Shown here piece by piece: positions 7,953 to 16,870 of a DNA stretch of 64,000 nucleotides. Origin of the DNA: Atlantibacter subterraneus (GTDB lineage Bacteria > Pseudomonadota > Gammaproteobacteria > Enterobacterales > Enterobacteriaceae); NCBI RefSeq assembly GCF_027853245.1, contig NZ_JAPTZM010000005.1. One strand, given 5' to 3'. The notes under the pieces are model-generated. The model was not told the origin of the DNA. It saw only the letters and a program-made list of their open reading frames with translations, and made no database searches. The position numbers were made by a program, and so were the translations under genes. Position 1 is the stretch's first letter. Every line of letters begins with the position of its first letter.

Positions 7953-9138
7953 CATTGCCGATACCTCGTTGCGCTCGCGTGGAATGATGGCGGTGATCGC
8001 CGCCCAGTTCCTGTCCGCTTTCGCCGATAACGCCTTGCTGTTCGCTACCCTGGCGGTACTGAAAGCCCAGTTTTATCCGGACTGGAGCCAGCCGGTGCTG
8101 CAGATGGTGTTTGTCGGGGCGTATATCCTGTTCGCGCCGTTTGTCGGGCAGTTTGCCGACAGCTTTGCCAAAGGGCGGGTGATGATGGTTGCCAACAGCC
8201 TGAAATTGATCGGCGCGCTGGTTATCGCCACCGGTTTCAATCCGTTTGTCGGGTATACCCTGGTTGGCGTTGGCGCGGCGGCCTATTCGCCTGCGAAATA
8301 CGGCATCCTGGGGGAAATCACGACCGGTGACAAGTTGGTTAAAGCCAACGGGCTGATGGAGTCATCCACCATTGCGGCGATCCTGATGGGGTCGGTAGCG
8401 GGCGGCGTGCTGGCGGACTGGCACATCGGCGCAGCGCTCGGCGTTTGCGCGCTGTTTTATGCGGGCGCGGTGGTCGCGAACCTGTATATCCCTAAACTGG
8501 CGGCGGCGCGTCCGGGGCAATCCTGGAATCATGTTACCATGGTCCGGCAGTTTTTTGCCGCCTGTCGCCAGCTGTGGAACAACGGCGAAACCCGCTTCAC
8601 GCTGGTGGGTACCAGCCTGTTCTGGGGGGCGGGCGTTACGCTGCGCTTTTTGCTGGTGCTGTGGGTGCCGGTGGCGCTGGGCATTACCGACAACGCTACG
8701 CCAACCTATCTCAACGCCATGGTCGCTATCGGGATCGTGGTGGGGGCCGGTGCGGCGGCGAAGCTGGTGACTCTGGAAACGGTATCCCGCTGTATGCCTG
8801 CCGGGATCTTAATCGGCGTGGCGGTTGTCGCGTTCGCCGTTCAGCAAACCCCGCTCCCGGCCTATCTGCTGCTGATGCTGCTGGGGATTTTCGGCGGCTT
8901 TTTCGTGGTGCCGCTTAATGCATTGCTTCAGGACCGCGGGAAACGTTCGGTCGGTGCAGGTAATGCCATTGCGGTGCAAAACCTGGGCGAAAACAGCGCC
9001 ATGCTGTTAATGCTCGGCCTGTACTCGCTGGCGGTGAAAGTCGGCCTGCCGGTCGTGGGTATCGGTATAGGGTTTGGCGTGCTGTTTGCGCTGGCGATCG
9101 CCGGGCTGTGGCTCTGGCAGCGGCGTCAGAAGGTATAA
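7945..9138 (+). CDS. lplT: Lysophospholipid flippase LplT
   Basis: A 397-residue major-facilitator-type membrane protein with about 12 hydrophobic segments that flips lyso-PE across the inner membrane to Aas. The chosen ATG at 7945 overlaps the last 8 bases of aas and gives exactly the E. coli length; an in-frame start at 7927 would add six residues absent from the family. The conserved blocks AQFLSAFADNALLFATL, VGVGAAAYSPAKYGIL and NLGENSAMLLML are present. Translation is probably coupled to aas. A perfect palindromic terminator follows. Confidence 0.95.
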   Translation: MHDIADTSLRSRGMMAVIAAQFLSAFADNALLFATLAVLKAQFYPDWSQPVLQMVFVGAYILFAPFVGQFADSFAKGRVMMVANSLKLIGALVIATGFNPFVGYTLVGVGAAAYSPAKYGILGEITTGDKLVKANGLMESSTIAAILMGSVAGGVLADWHIGAALGVCALFYAGAVVANLYIPKLAAARPGQSWNHVTMVRQFFAACRQLWNNGETRFTLVGTSLFWGAGVTLRFLLVLWVPVALGITDNATPTYLNAMVAIGIVVGAGAAAKLVTLETVSRCMPAGILIGVAVVAFAVQQTPLPAYLLLMLLGIFGGFFVVPLNALLQDRGKRSVGAGNAIAVQNLGENSAMLLMLGLYSLAVKVGLPVVGIGIGFGVLFALAIAGLWLWQRRQKV

Positions 9139-9141
9139 GAC

Positions 9142-9170
9142 AAGGGGCGGATATCCGCCCCTTAATTTTT
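9142..9170. terminator. Bidirectional terminator between lplT and tas
   Basis: A perfect 22-bp palindrome at 9142-9163 (arm AAGGGGCGGAT) is followed by AATTTTT. It can form the same hairpin from either strand, so it can serve both convergent genes, although the T run is better on the plus strand. Confidence 0.85.
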
Positions 9171-10209
9171 ATGGCGAAGGGTAGGTATAGCGCTGATGAA
9201 CGGCTTCCAGTTCAGCCAGCACCGCCTCATCCAGCGTCACGTTCAGGCTCTCGACGTTGGCTTTCAACTGGTCCATTGTGGTTGCGCCCAGCAGAGTGCT
9301 GGCAACAAAACGCTGCTGGCGAACAAAAGCCAGCGCCATCTGCGCCGGGTCAAGATGATGGCGCTTCGCAATCTCAACATAGGCTGCCACAGCGTTCTGG
9401 GCCTGTTCGCTGCTGTAACGGGTAAAGCGGCTGAACAGGGTATTGCGTGCGCCAGCGGGCTTCGCGCCGTTGAGGTATTTGCCGGTCAGGGTACCGAACC
9501 CGAGGCAGGAGTAGGCCAGCAGTTCAATGCCTTCATACTGGCTCACCTCCGCCAGACCGACTTCAAAGCTGCGGTTCAGCAGGCTGTAGGGATTCTGGAT
9601 AGTGACGATGCGCGGCAGATCGTGTTTTTCCGCCAGATGCAGATAGCGCATCACGCCCCAGGGCGTTTCGTTAGAGACACCAATATAGCGGATCTTCCCG
9701 GCGCGCTGGAATTCAGTTAACGCTTCAAGCGTTTCCAGAATCGTAATCGGCGGCGCGCTATCGCTCCAGCTATAGCCCAGCTTGCCGAAGCAGTTGGTGG
9801 CGCGCTGCGGCCAGTGAACCTGGTATAAATCAATATAATCGGTCTGAAGGCGTTTCAGGCTGGCATCCAGCGCGTTACGGATATTTTTGCGATCCAGCGC
9901 CTGATCGGGGCGGATGCCCGCATCGCCAGCCCGCGGCGGCCCGCTGACTTTTGTCGCGAGAACCAGCTTGTCGCGCAAACCGCGTTTATTCAGCCAGTTG
10001 CCCACATAAGTTTCCGTGAGCCCTTGTGTTTCCGGGCGCGGCGGCACCGGATACATCTCTGCCACGTCGATAAAATTAATGCCCTGGCTGACGGCGTAAT
10101 CGAGCTGTTCCCAGGCGTCGGCTTCACTATTTTGTTCACCAAACGTCATGGTTCCCAGCCCCAGGGTGCTGATTTCCAGCGAGCTGTGGGGAATACGGTG
10201 ATATTGCAT
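9169..10209 (-). CDS. tas: Aldo/keto reductase Tas
   Basis: A 346-residue NADP(H)-dependent aldo/keto reductase, TIM barrel. The catalytic set is visible: Asp and Tyr in FIDVAEMYPV, Lys in LVLATKVSG and His in YQVHWP. The length and the internal NCFGKLGYSW insertion match E. coli Tas, named for complementing a tyrosine auxotroph under starvation. The physiological substrate is not known. It is transcribed alone toward lplT, with the ygdR terminator just upstream. Confidence 0.93.
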   Translation of the reverse strand: MQYHRIPHSSLEISTLGLGTMTFGEQNSEADAWEQLDYAVSQGINFIDVAEMYPVPPRPETQGLTETYVGNWLNKRGLRDKLVLATKVSGPPRAGDAGIRPDQALDRKNIRNALDASLKRLQTDYIDLYQVHWPQRATNCFGKLGYSWSDSAPPITILETLEALTEFQRAGKIRYIGVSNETPWGVMRYLHLAEKHDLPRIVTIQNPYSLLNRSFEVGLAEVSQYEGIELLAYSCLGFGTLTGKYLNGAKPAGARNTLFSRFTRYSSEQAQNAVAAYVEIAKRHHLDPAQMALAFVRQQRFVASTLLGATTMDQLKANVESLNVTLDEAVLAELEAVHQRYTYPSP

Positions 10210-10285
10210 AGCCGCTTACCTTTTATTGTGGTTATGGGGGATATAAACATGGCAGAGGGGAAACAAAAGGGGAAGAGTGTGGGCT

Positions 10286-10318
10286 AAAAAAACGAAGGCC
10301 AGTATTAACTGACCTTTT
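10286..10318 (-). terminator. Rho-independent terminator of ygdR
   Basis: On the minus strand a GGTCAG/CTGGCC-type stem with a 6-base loop (10297-10314) is followed by TTCGTTTTTTT. It lies directly after the ygdR stop codon. Confidence 0.8.
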
Positions 10319-10323
10319 TAACT

Positions 10324-10542
10324 TCAACGTTCAATGATTTGAGAAACCTCGTTGCGGTTAATCTGCATTTCATTACCCTGGATATCGCGATAGCTAACCA
10401 GGCCGGTGTCGTCATCCACCTGCGGCTTTCCTTCCGTCAGGATCATCCGGCCATCTTTGGTTGCCATAACGTAATCGCTGCTACACCCTGATACGGCGAA
10501 TGCCAAACCGACAGCAGAAATTGCTACAGCCCATTTCTTCAT
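10324..10542 (-). CDS. ygdR: YgdI/YgdR-family small lipoprotein YgdR
   Basis: A 72-residue lipoprotein with a signal peptide (KKWAVAISAVGLAFA) and lipobox VSGC, so the mature protein starts at Cys20 and is lipidated. The rest is one YgdI/YgdR domain (DUF903), a small SH3-like beta fold of unknown role, with the characteristic DYVMATKDGRMI..GKP..DDDTG pattern. Its paralogue ygdI is at 37407-37634. mutH lies directly upstream, whereas E. coli has ygdQ between the two. Confidence 0.93.
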   Translation of the reverse strand: MKKWAVAISAVGLAFAVSGCSSDYVMATKDGRMILTEGKPQVDDDTGLVSYRDIQGNEMQINRNEVSQIIER

Positions 10543-10713
10543 TGTTATGCGCCTCGTCTAAATTGGTGTGATGTCCCTTTAGTAATAGCGGGAAAAAGTG
10601 GAGGAAAACAGCAGGTAAGTCTTAAAAACTGCAACCAAAGTTGAGGACGGGTAACAGAAATACATAACCCGGTTGGATGGTGTTGCGCAAAAAACCTGTC
10701 CTGGCGGGGGGGA

Positions 10714-11394
10714 TTACAATAAAAAATGGCGCGCCAGCAGCGCAGCGGTGAAATTTTTCTTGAGATAAAAGCCGCGCGGCAACGTCAGAATCGGCTCACC
10801 GTGCATCCCAATCGCTTCCGTTAATGCTTTGCTGTTCGCCGCTTTGGGGCGAAGCTGCAACACTTCACCATGCCGGGCGGTAATGCGCTCCACCTGGCCA
10901 AGCACAATTAAATCCATTAATTCTTCCCAGTCGAGACGCAGCTGTTGTTCTTCCGCGGGCGAAGGGCTCCACAGCAGTGGCGAGCCAACGCGCCGCTCTG
11001 CCAGCGGCAGGCTGCGTTCGCCTTCTACCGGTACCCACAACACGCGTTTTAGCTTATGGCGTACATGGCTGGTCTCCCATACCACGCCAGTGTTGCCGGT
11101 CAGCGGCGCCACGCAGACGAAAGTGGTTTCCAGCGGGCGTCCATAGCGGTCAATGGGAATCGTTTTAAGCTCTACGCCCAGCGCCGCGAAGTCCTGCTCG
11201 GGTTTACTGCCCGCCGTTGCGCCCAGCCAGCGTTCCAGCAACACGCCAATCCAGCCTTTATCGCGACGTAAATCCTTTGGAATGGGGATGTTCGCCAGGG
11301 CGGCCAGTTCGCTCAGCGTATAGCCTGCCAACGCCTGCGCCTGGCTTAACAACTGGCTCTCATTTTCTGGCGGACCCGACAGCGGAGCGATCAT
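10714..11394 (-). CDS. mutH: DNA mismatch repair endonuclease MutH
   Basis: A 226-residue, type-II-restriction-like endonuclease that nicks the unmethylated strand at hemimethylated GATC after MutS/MutL activation. The catalytic residues are in place: Glu54, Asp68 in EQDFA, and Glu75 and Lys77 in GVELK, which align with E. coli Glu56, Asp70, Glu77 and Lys79. The C-terminal LPRGFYLKKNFTAALLARHF block, used for MutL and DNA contacts, is intact. It is three residues shorter at the ends than E. coli MutH. The divergent gap to rppH holds DARS2. Confidence 0.96.
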   Translation of the reverse strand: MIAPLSGPPENESQLLSQAQALAGYTLSELAALANIPIPKDLRRDKGWIGVLLERWLGATAGSKPEQDFAALGVELKTIPIDRYGRPLETTFVCVAPLTGNTGVVWETSHVRHKLKRVLWVPVEGERSLPLAERRVGSPLLWSPSPAEEQQLRLDWEELMDLIVLGQVERITARHGEVLQLRPKAANSKALTEAIGMHGEPILTLPRGFYLKKNFTAALLARHFLL

Positions 11395-11429
11395 AAAACT
11401 TCCTTTGGTTAAAAAATGTACTGTTACCA

Positions 11430-11910
11430 GGCCGCTTATACACAGCGGGAAAAACTTTCAGCTCGGCGATATTAACCTAATGATTTACAAGATGAAATAA
11501 AGGTTATTCATGGGTAAAAATCGCTGTCTTAATTGGGTTTTCCAAATTAGGTCACTGACAATAAACAGGATCTTACACCATGTTATCCACAGAAAAATGG
11601 GATAACTGGTAAAACTGCTTAACACTGTTTCAATTTACAGGCTTGACGTGCGAGCAATATCGAGTTTTTGAACAATTAACGCTTAAGTAAGGGGCACAAA
11701 CTGTGGATAAAAACGACGTTGTTCGATCTTTAAACATAATAAGGATCAACCTTGTGATGTGGATCACGTAATGAAAGACAGCAACAAGAATTTCTCTGTT
11801 AAGTCGATGATAAACGTAAAAATGCCTGGCGAGCCCGCGACAAGATACAAAAGGTTATCCGGAGTTTTCCCTGGGAAATTCGGTACTTCTTCACAGCGAT
11901 ATCCACAGAA
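11430..11910. other. DARS2: DARS2, DnaA-reactivating sequence (candidate)
   Basis: The 681-bp mutH-rppH gap has no gene. In E. coli this gap holds DARS2, which promotes exchange of ADP for ATP on DnaA with help from IHF and Fis and so times replication initiation. Here I see perfect DnaA boxes TTATACACA (11436-11444, plus), TTATCCACA (11583-11591, plus) and TTATCCACA on the minus strand (11702-11710). One-mismatch boxes are at 11758-11766 (minus) and 11899-11907 (plus). A one-mismatch IHF site, TATCGAGTTTTTG, is at 11658-11670. Exact core limits cannot be set by eye. Confidence 0.8.
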
Positions 11911-12075
11911 AAAGTGAATAAAATTCCCCGTATTGGACGCAGCCTGTTCATAACCTCGACTTTTTTTGTGAGTTATTCAATTGTTATACCTTTGTGCCCC
12001 GTCAGGATAGTGGTTTACCGTTTTTCAGGAGTGTGAAACAATCGATGATATTTTGTTTTTTATCGAGGTAGTCCG

Positions 12076-12606
12076 GTGATCGATGATGATGGCTACCGCC
12101 CAAATGTTGGTATCGTAATTTGTAATCGTCAGGGACAGGTCATGTGGGCGAGACGCTTCGGCCAACACTCCTGGCAATTTCCGCAGGGTGGTATTAATCC
12201 CGGCGAATCGGCAGAGCAGGCCATGTACCGTGAACTTTTCGAAGAGGTCGGATTACAGCGAAAAGACGTCAGGATCCTCGCTACAACCCGAAACTGGTTG
12301 CGTTATAAATTACCGAAACGTTTGGTGCGTTGGGACACAAAGCCGGTTTGTATCGGCCAGAAGCAAAAATGGTTTCTTCTGCAATTGATTAGCAATGATT
12401 CCGATATCAATATGCAGACCAGCAGTACGCCTGAATTTGACGGGTGGCGTTGGGTTAGTTATTGGTATCCGGTGCGTCAGGTAGTCTCCTTTAAGCGCGA
12501 TGTGTACCGTCGAGTCATGAAAGAGTTTGCCAGCGTAGTTATGGCTTTGCAGGAAGCAGCGCCAGTGCGCCATCACGCGCCTGCTTATCGACGAAAAAGA
12601 GGTTAA
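12076..12606 (+). CDS. rppH: RNA pyrophosphohydrolase RppH
   Basis: A 176-residue Nudix hydrolase that removes pyrophosphate from the 5' end of mRNAs, which triggers RNase E decay. The Nudix box runs from Gly38 to about residue 60 (GGINPGESAEQAMYRELFEE). The start is GTG, giving MIDDDGYRPN, identical to the E. coli N-terminus. Length equals E. coli RppH. ptsP follows after 11 bases and is probably co-transcribed. The promoter lies in the DARS2-bearing region. Confidence 0.96.
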   Translation: MIDDDGYRPNVGIVICNRQGQVMWARRFGQHSWQFPQGGINPGESAEQAMYRELFEEVGLQRKDVRILATTRNWLRYKLPKRLVRWDTKPVCIGQKQKWFLLQLISNDSDINMQTSSTPEFDGWRWVSYWYPVRQVVSFKRDVYRRVMKEFASVVMALQEAAPVRHHAPAYRRKRG

Positions 12607-12617
12607 GCCACACGCCT

Positions 12618-14864
12618 ATGCTGACCCAGTTGCGAGAAATAGTTGAAAAGGTAGCCAGCGCACCGCGATTGAATGAAGCGCTGAATATCCTGGTGAATGA
12701 CGTTTGCCTGGCGATGGACACCGAAGTGTGTTCCGTCTACCTGGCGGATAACGATCGTCGCTGCTACTACCTGATGGCAACACGGGGGCTGAAAAAGCCG
12801 CGCGGCCGCACGGTCACGCTGGCTTTTGACGAAGGCATCGTTGGCCTTGTCGGGCGGCTTGCTGAGCCGATCAACCTGGCTGACGCGCAAAAGCATCCCA
12901 GCTTTAAATATGTTCCCGCCGTGAAAGAAGAGCGCTTCCGCGCTTTTCTCGGCGTGCCGATTATTCAGCGCCGCCAGCTGCTTGGTGTACTGGTGGTTCA
13001 GCAGCGCGAGCTGCGCCAGTACGATGAAAGCGAAGAATCCTTCCTGGTGACGCTCGCCACCCAAATGGCGGCGATTCTTTCCCAGACCCAGCTCAACGCG
13101 CTGTTTGGCCAGTACCGCCAGACCCGCATCCGCGCGCTCGCTGCCGCGCCGGGCGTAGCCGTAGCGCCGGGCTGGATGGACTCGACCGTTCCGTTAATCG
13201 AGCAGGTGTCTGAAGCCTCCACGCTGGACCCTGGCCTGGAGCGTGAACGTCTCACTTTCGCCCTCGAAGAAGCCTCTGGCGAGTTCCGGCGCTACAGCAA
13301 GCGCTACGCCGCCAGCGCGCAAAAAGAAACGGCGGCGATTTTCGATCTTTACTCGCACTTGCTATCCGATCCACGGCTGCGCCGGGAACTGTTCGAAGAA
13401 GTCACTAAAGGTTCGGTGGCAGAGTGGGCAGTCAAAAAAGTTATCGAGAAATTTGCCGAGCAGTTCGCCGCGTTAAGCGATAACTACCTGAAAGAGCGCG
13501 CCGGCGATTTGCGCGCGCTGGGGCAGCGCCTGCTGTTTCACCTCGACGATACCATTCAGGGGCCGAATACCTGGCCAGAACGCTTTATTCTGGTCGCGGA
13601 TGAACTCTCCGCTACCACGCTGGCGGAACTTCCCCAGGATCGTGTAGCGGGCGTGGTGGTGCGCGACGGTGCGGCCAACTCTCATGCCGCCATTATGGTG
13701 CGCGCACTGGGTATTCCTACCGTGATGGGCGCGGATATTCAGCCTGCCGTGCTGCATGCCCGTATGCTGGTGGTGGATGGCTATCGCGGCGAACTGTTGG
13801 TCGATCCTGAACCGGTGTTGTTGCAGGAATACCAGCGGCTGGTCAGCGAAGAGAACGAACTCAGCCGCCTGGCGGAAGACGACGTCGACCAACCCGCTGC
13901 GCTGAAAAGCGGTGAACGCGTCCAGATTATGCTCAACGCCGGGTTAAGCCCGGAGCACGAAGAAAAACTCGGTAGCCGTATCGACGGCATCGGGCTTTAT
14001 CGCACCGAAATACCCTTTATGCTGCAAAGCGGCTTCCCCTCAGAAGAGGAGCAGGTCGCGCAGTATCAGGGCATGTTGCAAATGTTCAACGATAAGCCGG
14101 TCACGCTGCGTACCCTGGATATCGGCGCGGACAAGCAACTGCCCTATATGCCTATCAGCGAGGAAAACCCTTGCCTGGGCTGGCGCGGCATCCGGATTAC
14201 TCTCGACCAACCGGAAATATTTCTGGTGCAAGTCAGGGCGATGCTGCGCGCCAATGCCGCCACCGGCAATCTCAATATCCTGTTGCCGATGGTCACCAGC
14301 ATTGACGAGGTGGATGAAGCGCGCCGCCTGATTGAGCGTGCCGGTCGCGAAGTGGAAGAGATGCTGGGTTACACCATTCCCCGTCCGCGCCTCGGCGTGA
14401 TGGTGGAAGTGCCGTCCATGGTCTTTATGTTGCCGCATTTGACTAACCGCATCGATTTTATCTCTGTTGGCACCAACGACCTGACGCAGTACCTGCTGGC
14501 GGTGGATCGCAACAATACCCGTGTCGCGAACCTGTATGACAGCCTGCATCCCGCTATGCTGCGGGCGCTGAGCATGATTGCCAGCGAAGCGCAGCGTTAT
14601 TGCATTGACCTGTGCCTGTGCGGCGAAATGGCGGGCGACCCCATGTGCGTGGCGTTGTTGGTGGGTTTAGGCTTCCGCCATCTTTCCATGAACGGTCGGT
14701 CGGTAGCGCGGGTGAAATATTTGCTGCGCCACATTACTCAGGAAGAGGCGCAAACCCTTGCCAGACGTAGCCTTGACGCGCAGTTAGCGACGGAAGTGCG
14801 CCACCAGGTCGCGGCATTTATGGAGCGTCGGGGCATGGGCGGCCTGATACGCGGCGGTTTGTAA
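12618..14864 (+). CDS. ptsP: PTS-Ntr enzyme I PtsP
   Basis: A 748-residue EI-Ntr, the PEP-dependent kinase that starts the nitrogen-related phosphorelay to NPr (PtsO) and EIIA-Ntr (PtsN). The N-terminal GAF domain (about 1-165) senses glutamine and 2-oxoglutarate in E. coli. The EI part follows: the phospho-histidine is in DGAANSHAAIMVRALG (about residue 356), and the PEP-binding barrel includes GIGLYRTEIPFM, LGVMVEVPS and the catalytic LCGEMAG motif. Length equals E. coli. It lies directly after rppH. Confidence 0.96.
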   Translation: MLTQLREIVEKVASAPRLNEALNILVNDVCLAMDTEVCSVYLADNDRRCYYLMATRGLKKPRGRTVTLAFDEGIVGLVGRLAEPINLADAQKHPSFKYVPAVKEERFRAFLGVPIIQRRQLLGVLVVQQRELRQYDESEESFLVTLATQMAAILSQTQLNALFGQYRQTRIRALAAAPGVAVAPGWMDSTVPLIEQVSEASTLDPGLERERLTFALEEASGEFRRYSKRYAASAQKETAAIFDLYSHLLSDPRLRRELFEEVTKGSVAEWAVKKVIEKFAEQFAALSDNYLKERAGDLRALGQRLLFHLDDTIQGPNTWPERFILVADELSATTLAELPQDRVAGVVVRDGAANSHAAIMVRALGIPTVMGADIQPAVLHARMLVVDGYRGELLVDPEPVLLQEYQRLVSEENELSRLAEDDVDQPAALKSGERVQIMLNAGLSPEHEEKLGSRIDGIGLYRTEIPFMLQSGFPSEEEQVAQYQGMLQMFNDKPVTLRTLDIGADKQLPYMPISEENPCLGWRGIRITLDQPEIFLVQVRAMLRANAATGNLNILLPMVTSIDEVDEARRLIERAGREVEEMLGYTIPRPRLGVMVEVPSMVFMLPHLTNRIDFISVGTNDLTQYLLAVDRNNTRVANLYDSLHPAMLRALSMIASEAQRYCIDLCLCGEMAGDPMCVALLVGLGFRHLSMNGRSVARVKYLLRHITQEEAQTLARRSLDAQLATEVRHQVAAFMERRGMGGLIRGGL

Positions 14865-15014
14865 TACCGCTTCTTACATATCTTTTACATCAACCCAACG
14901 GCAAGCCGCCCGGCGTTTATGCTATGCTTCGCTGCTTTGGAAGCGCCCCTTACCGGGTGCATCATTGAGCCCGCATCCTGAATTTAGCGGCATTAACAAC
15001 GAGTTATGATGACT

Positions 15015-15890
15015 ATGAACAGTGGGTATCTGCATTTTCCCGATATCGATCCGGTAATCTTTTCCATAGGGCCGCTTTCCCTCCACTGGTACGGCATGAT
15101 GTACCTGGTAGGATTTGTGTTTGCCATGTGGCTGGCGATCCGCCGCGCCAACCGTCCCGGCAGCGGCTGGACTAAAAACGAAGTCGAAAACCTGTTATAC
15201 GCCGGTTTTCTTGGGGTATTCCTCGGCGGCCGTATCGGCTATGTGCTGTTCTATAATATGCCGCTGTTCCTCGATAACCCGCTGTATCTGTTCAAAGTCT
15301 GGGACGGTGGGATGTCCTTCCACGGCGGGCTGATCGGCGTGATCTGCGTGATGATTTGGTTTGCGCGCCGTACCAAACGCACCTTCTTCCAGGTTGCCGA
15401 TTTTATTGCGCCGCTGATCCCGTTTGGCCTGGGAGCAGGGCGTTTAGGCAACTTTATCAACGGTGAACTGTGGGGCCGCGTCGATCCAGGCTTCCCGTTC
15501 GCGATGCTGTTCCCTGGCTCACGCGGTGAAGATATCGCGCTGCTTGCCACTCATCCGGAATGGCAGTCGATTTTCAATACCTACGGCGTGCTGCCGCGTC
15601 ACCCTTCTCAGCTGTATGAGATGGTGCTGGAAGGTATCGTGCTGTTTATTATCCTCAACGTGTTTATTCGCAAACCGCGTCCGATGGGGGCTGTCTCTGG
15701 CTTGTTCCTGATTGGCTACGGCGCGTTTCGTATCATTGTTGAATTTTTCCGCCAGCCAGATGCGCAGTTTACCGGCGCCTGGGTGCAGTACATCAGTATG
15801 GGCCAGATCCTTTCCATTCCGATGATCGTCGCAGGCATCGCGATGATGGTTTGGGCTTATCGTCGCCGCCCGCAGCAACAGGTATCGTAA
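15015..15890 (+). CDS. lgt: Prolipoprotein diacylglyceryl transferase Lgt
   Basis: A 291-residue inner-membrane enzyme with seven hydrophobic segments that moves diacylglyceryl from phosphatidylglycerol to the lipobox cysteine of prolipoproteins, the first step of lipoprotein maturation. The Lgt signature GRLGNFINGELWGR and the catalytic-region motif WDGGMSFHGG are present. ATGs at 15006, 15009 and 15015 are all in frame; 15015 aligns with E. coli Lgt and gives its exact length, although GAG at 15001 is best spaced for 15009. thyA follows after 6 bases, so the two are co-transcribed. Confidence 0.94.
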   Translation: MNSGYLHFPDIDPVIFSIGPLSLHWYGMMYLVGFVFAMWLAIRRANRPGSGWTKNEVENLLYAGFLGVFLGGRIGYVLFYNMPLFLDNPLYLFKVWDGGMSFHGGLIGVICVMIWFARRTKRTFFQVADFIAPLIPFGLGAGRLGNFINGELWGRVDPGFPFAMLFPGSRGEDIALLATHPEWQSIFNTYGVLPRHPSQLYEMVLEGIVLFIILNVFIRKPRPMGAVSGLFLIGYGAFRIIVEFFRQPDAQFTGAWVQYISMGQILSIPMIVAGIAMMVWAYRRRPQQQVS

Positions 15891-15896
15891 CGAACC

Positions 15897-16691
15897 ATGA
15901 AACAATATCTTGAATTGATGAAAAAGGTCCTCGACGAGGGCGCTCAAAAAAACGATCGCACCGGAACGGGCACGCTGTCTATTTTCGGCCACCAGATGCG
16001 TTTTAACCTTCAGGAAGGTTTCCCTCTGGTGACCACTAAGCGATGCCATCTGCGCTCCATCATTCATGAACTGCTGTGGTTCTTAAAAGGCGATACCAAC
16101 GTCGCGTACCTGCACGAAAATAACGTCTCTATTTGGGATGAGTGGGCCGATGAGAACGGCAATCTGGGTCCGGTATACGGCAAGCAGTGGCGGGCATGGC
16201 CAACGCCGGATGGCCGTCATATCGACCAGATCGCCAACGTAATGAATCAGCTGAAAAACGATCCGGACTCGCGGCGCATTATTGTCTCCGCCTGGAACGT
16301 CGGGGAACTGGATAAAATGGCGCTGGCACCTTGTCACGCGTTTTTCCAGTTCTATGTGGCGGAGGGTAAACTTTCCTGCCAGCTTTATCAGCGTTCATGC
16401 GATGTATTCCTTGGTTTGCCATTTAATATCGCCAGCTATGCCTTGCTGGTGCATATGGTCGCGCAGCAGTGCGATTTGGAAGTCGGCGATTTCGTCTGGA
16501 CCGGCGGCGACACGCACCTGTATAGCAACCACCTCGAGCAAACGCATCTGCAACTTACGCGTGAACCGCGTGCGTTGCCGAAGCTGATTATCAAACGTAA
16601 GCCGGAATCGCTGTTTGATTACCGCTTCGAGGATTTTGAAATCGTAGGTTACGACCCGCATCCTGGCATTAAAGCGCCCGTCGCGATTTAA
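15897..16691 (+). CDS. thyA: Thymidylate synthase
   Basis: A 264-residue cytosolic enzyme that methylates dUMP to dTMP using methylene-tetrahydrofolate. The catalytic Cys146 is in LAPCHAFFQF, and the folate and dUMP-binding RSCDVFLGLPFNIASYALL block is intact. The sequence is the same length as E. coli ThyA. It lies 6 bp after lgt and is followed by a terminator. Confidence 0.98.
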   Translation: MKQYLELMKKVLDEGAQKNDRTGTGTLSIFGHQMRFNLQEGFPLVTTKRCHLRSIIHELLWFLKGDTNVAYLHENNVSIWDEWADENGNLGPVYGKQWRAWPTPDGRHIDQIANVMNQLKNDPDSRRIIVSAWNVGELDKMALAPCHAFFQFYVAEGKLSCQLYQRSCDVFLGLPFNIASYALLVHMVAQQCDLEVGDFVWTGGDTHLYSNHLEQTHLQLTREPRALPKLIIKRKPESLFDYRFEDFEIVGYDPHPGIKAPVAI

Positions 16692-16705
16692 CCGCACTCT
16701 GCCAT

Positions 16706-16733
16706 AACCGACGCGCCATGCGTCGGTTTTTTT
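16706..16733 (+). terminator. Rho-independent terminator of lgt-thyA
   Basis: A 9-bp stem (AACCGACGC at 16706-16714 with GCGTCGGTT at 16720-16728) is followed by a T-rich tail (GGTTTTTTTAC). It separates thyA from the prepilin genes. Confidence 0.88.
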
Positions 16734-16870
16734 ACCTAAAATTCATCCCTGCGCGACAGCTTCCCGAACCTTTGCAACAGACTGCAACTCAGCTTAAAAC
16801 CCTTCGGCATATCTCGTAATTGTGCTTTTTAGCGCTCATCGACGCGCATTTTTTATGGCACCGTGCCGCC

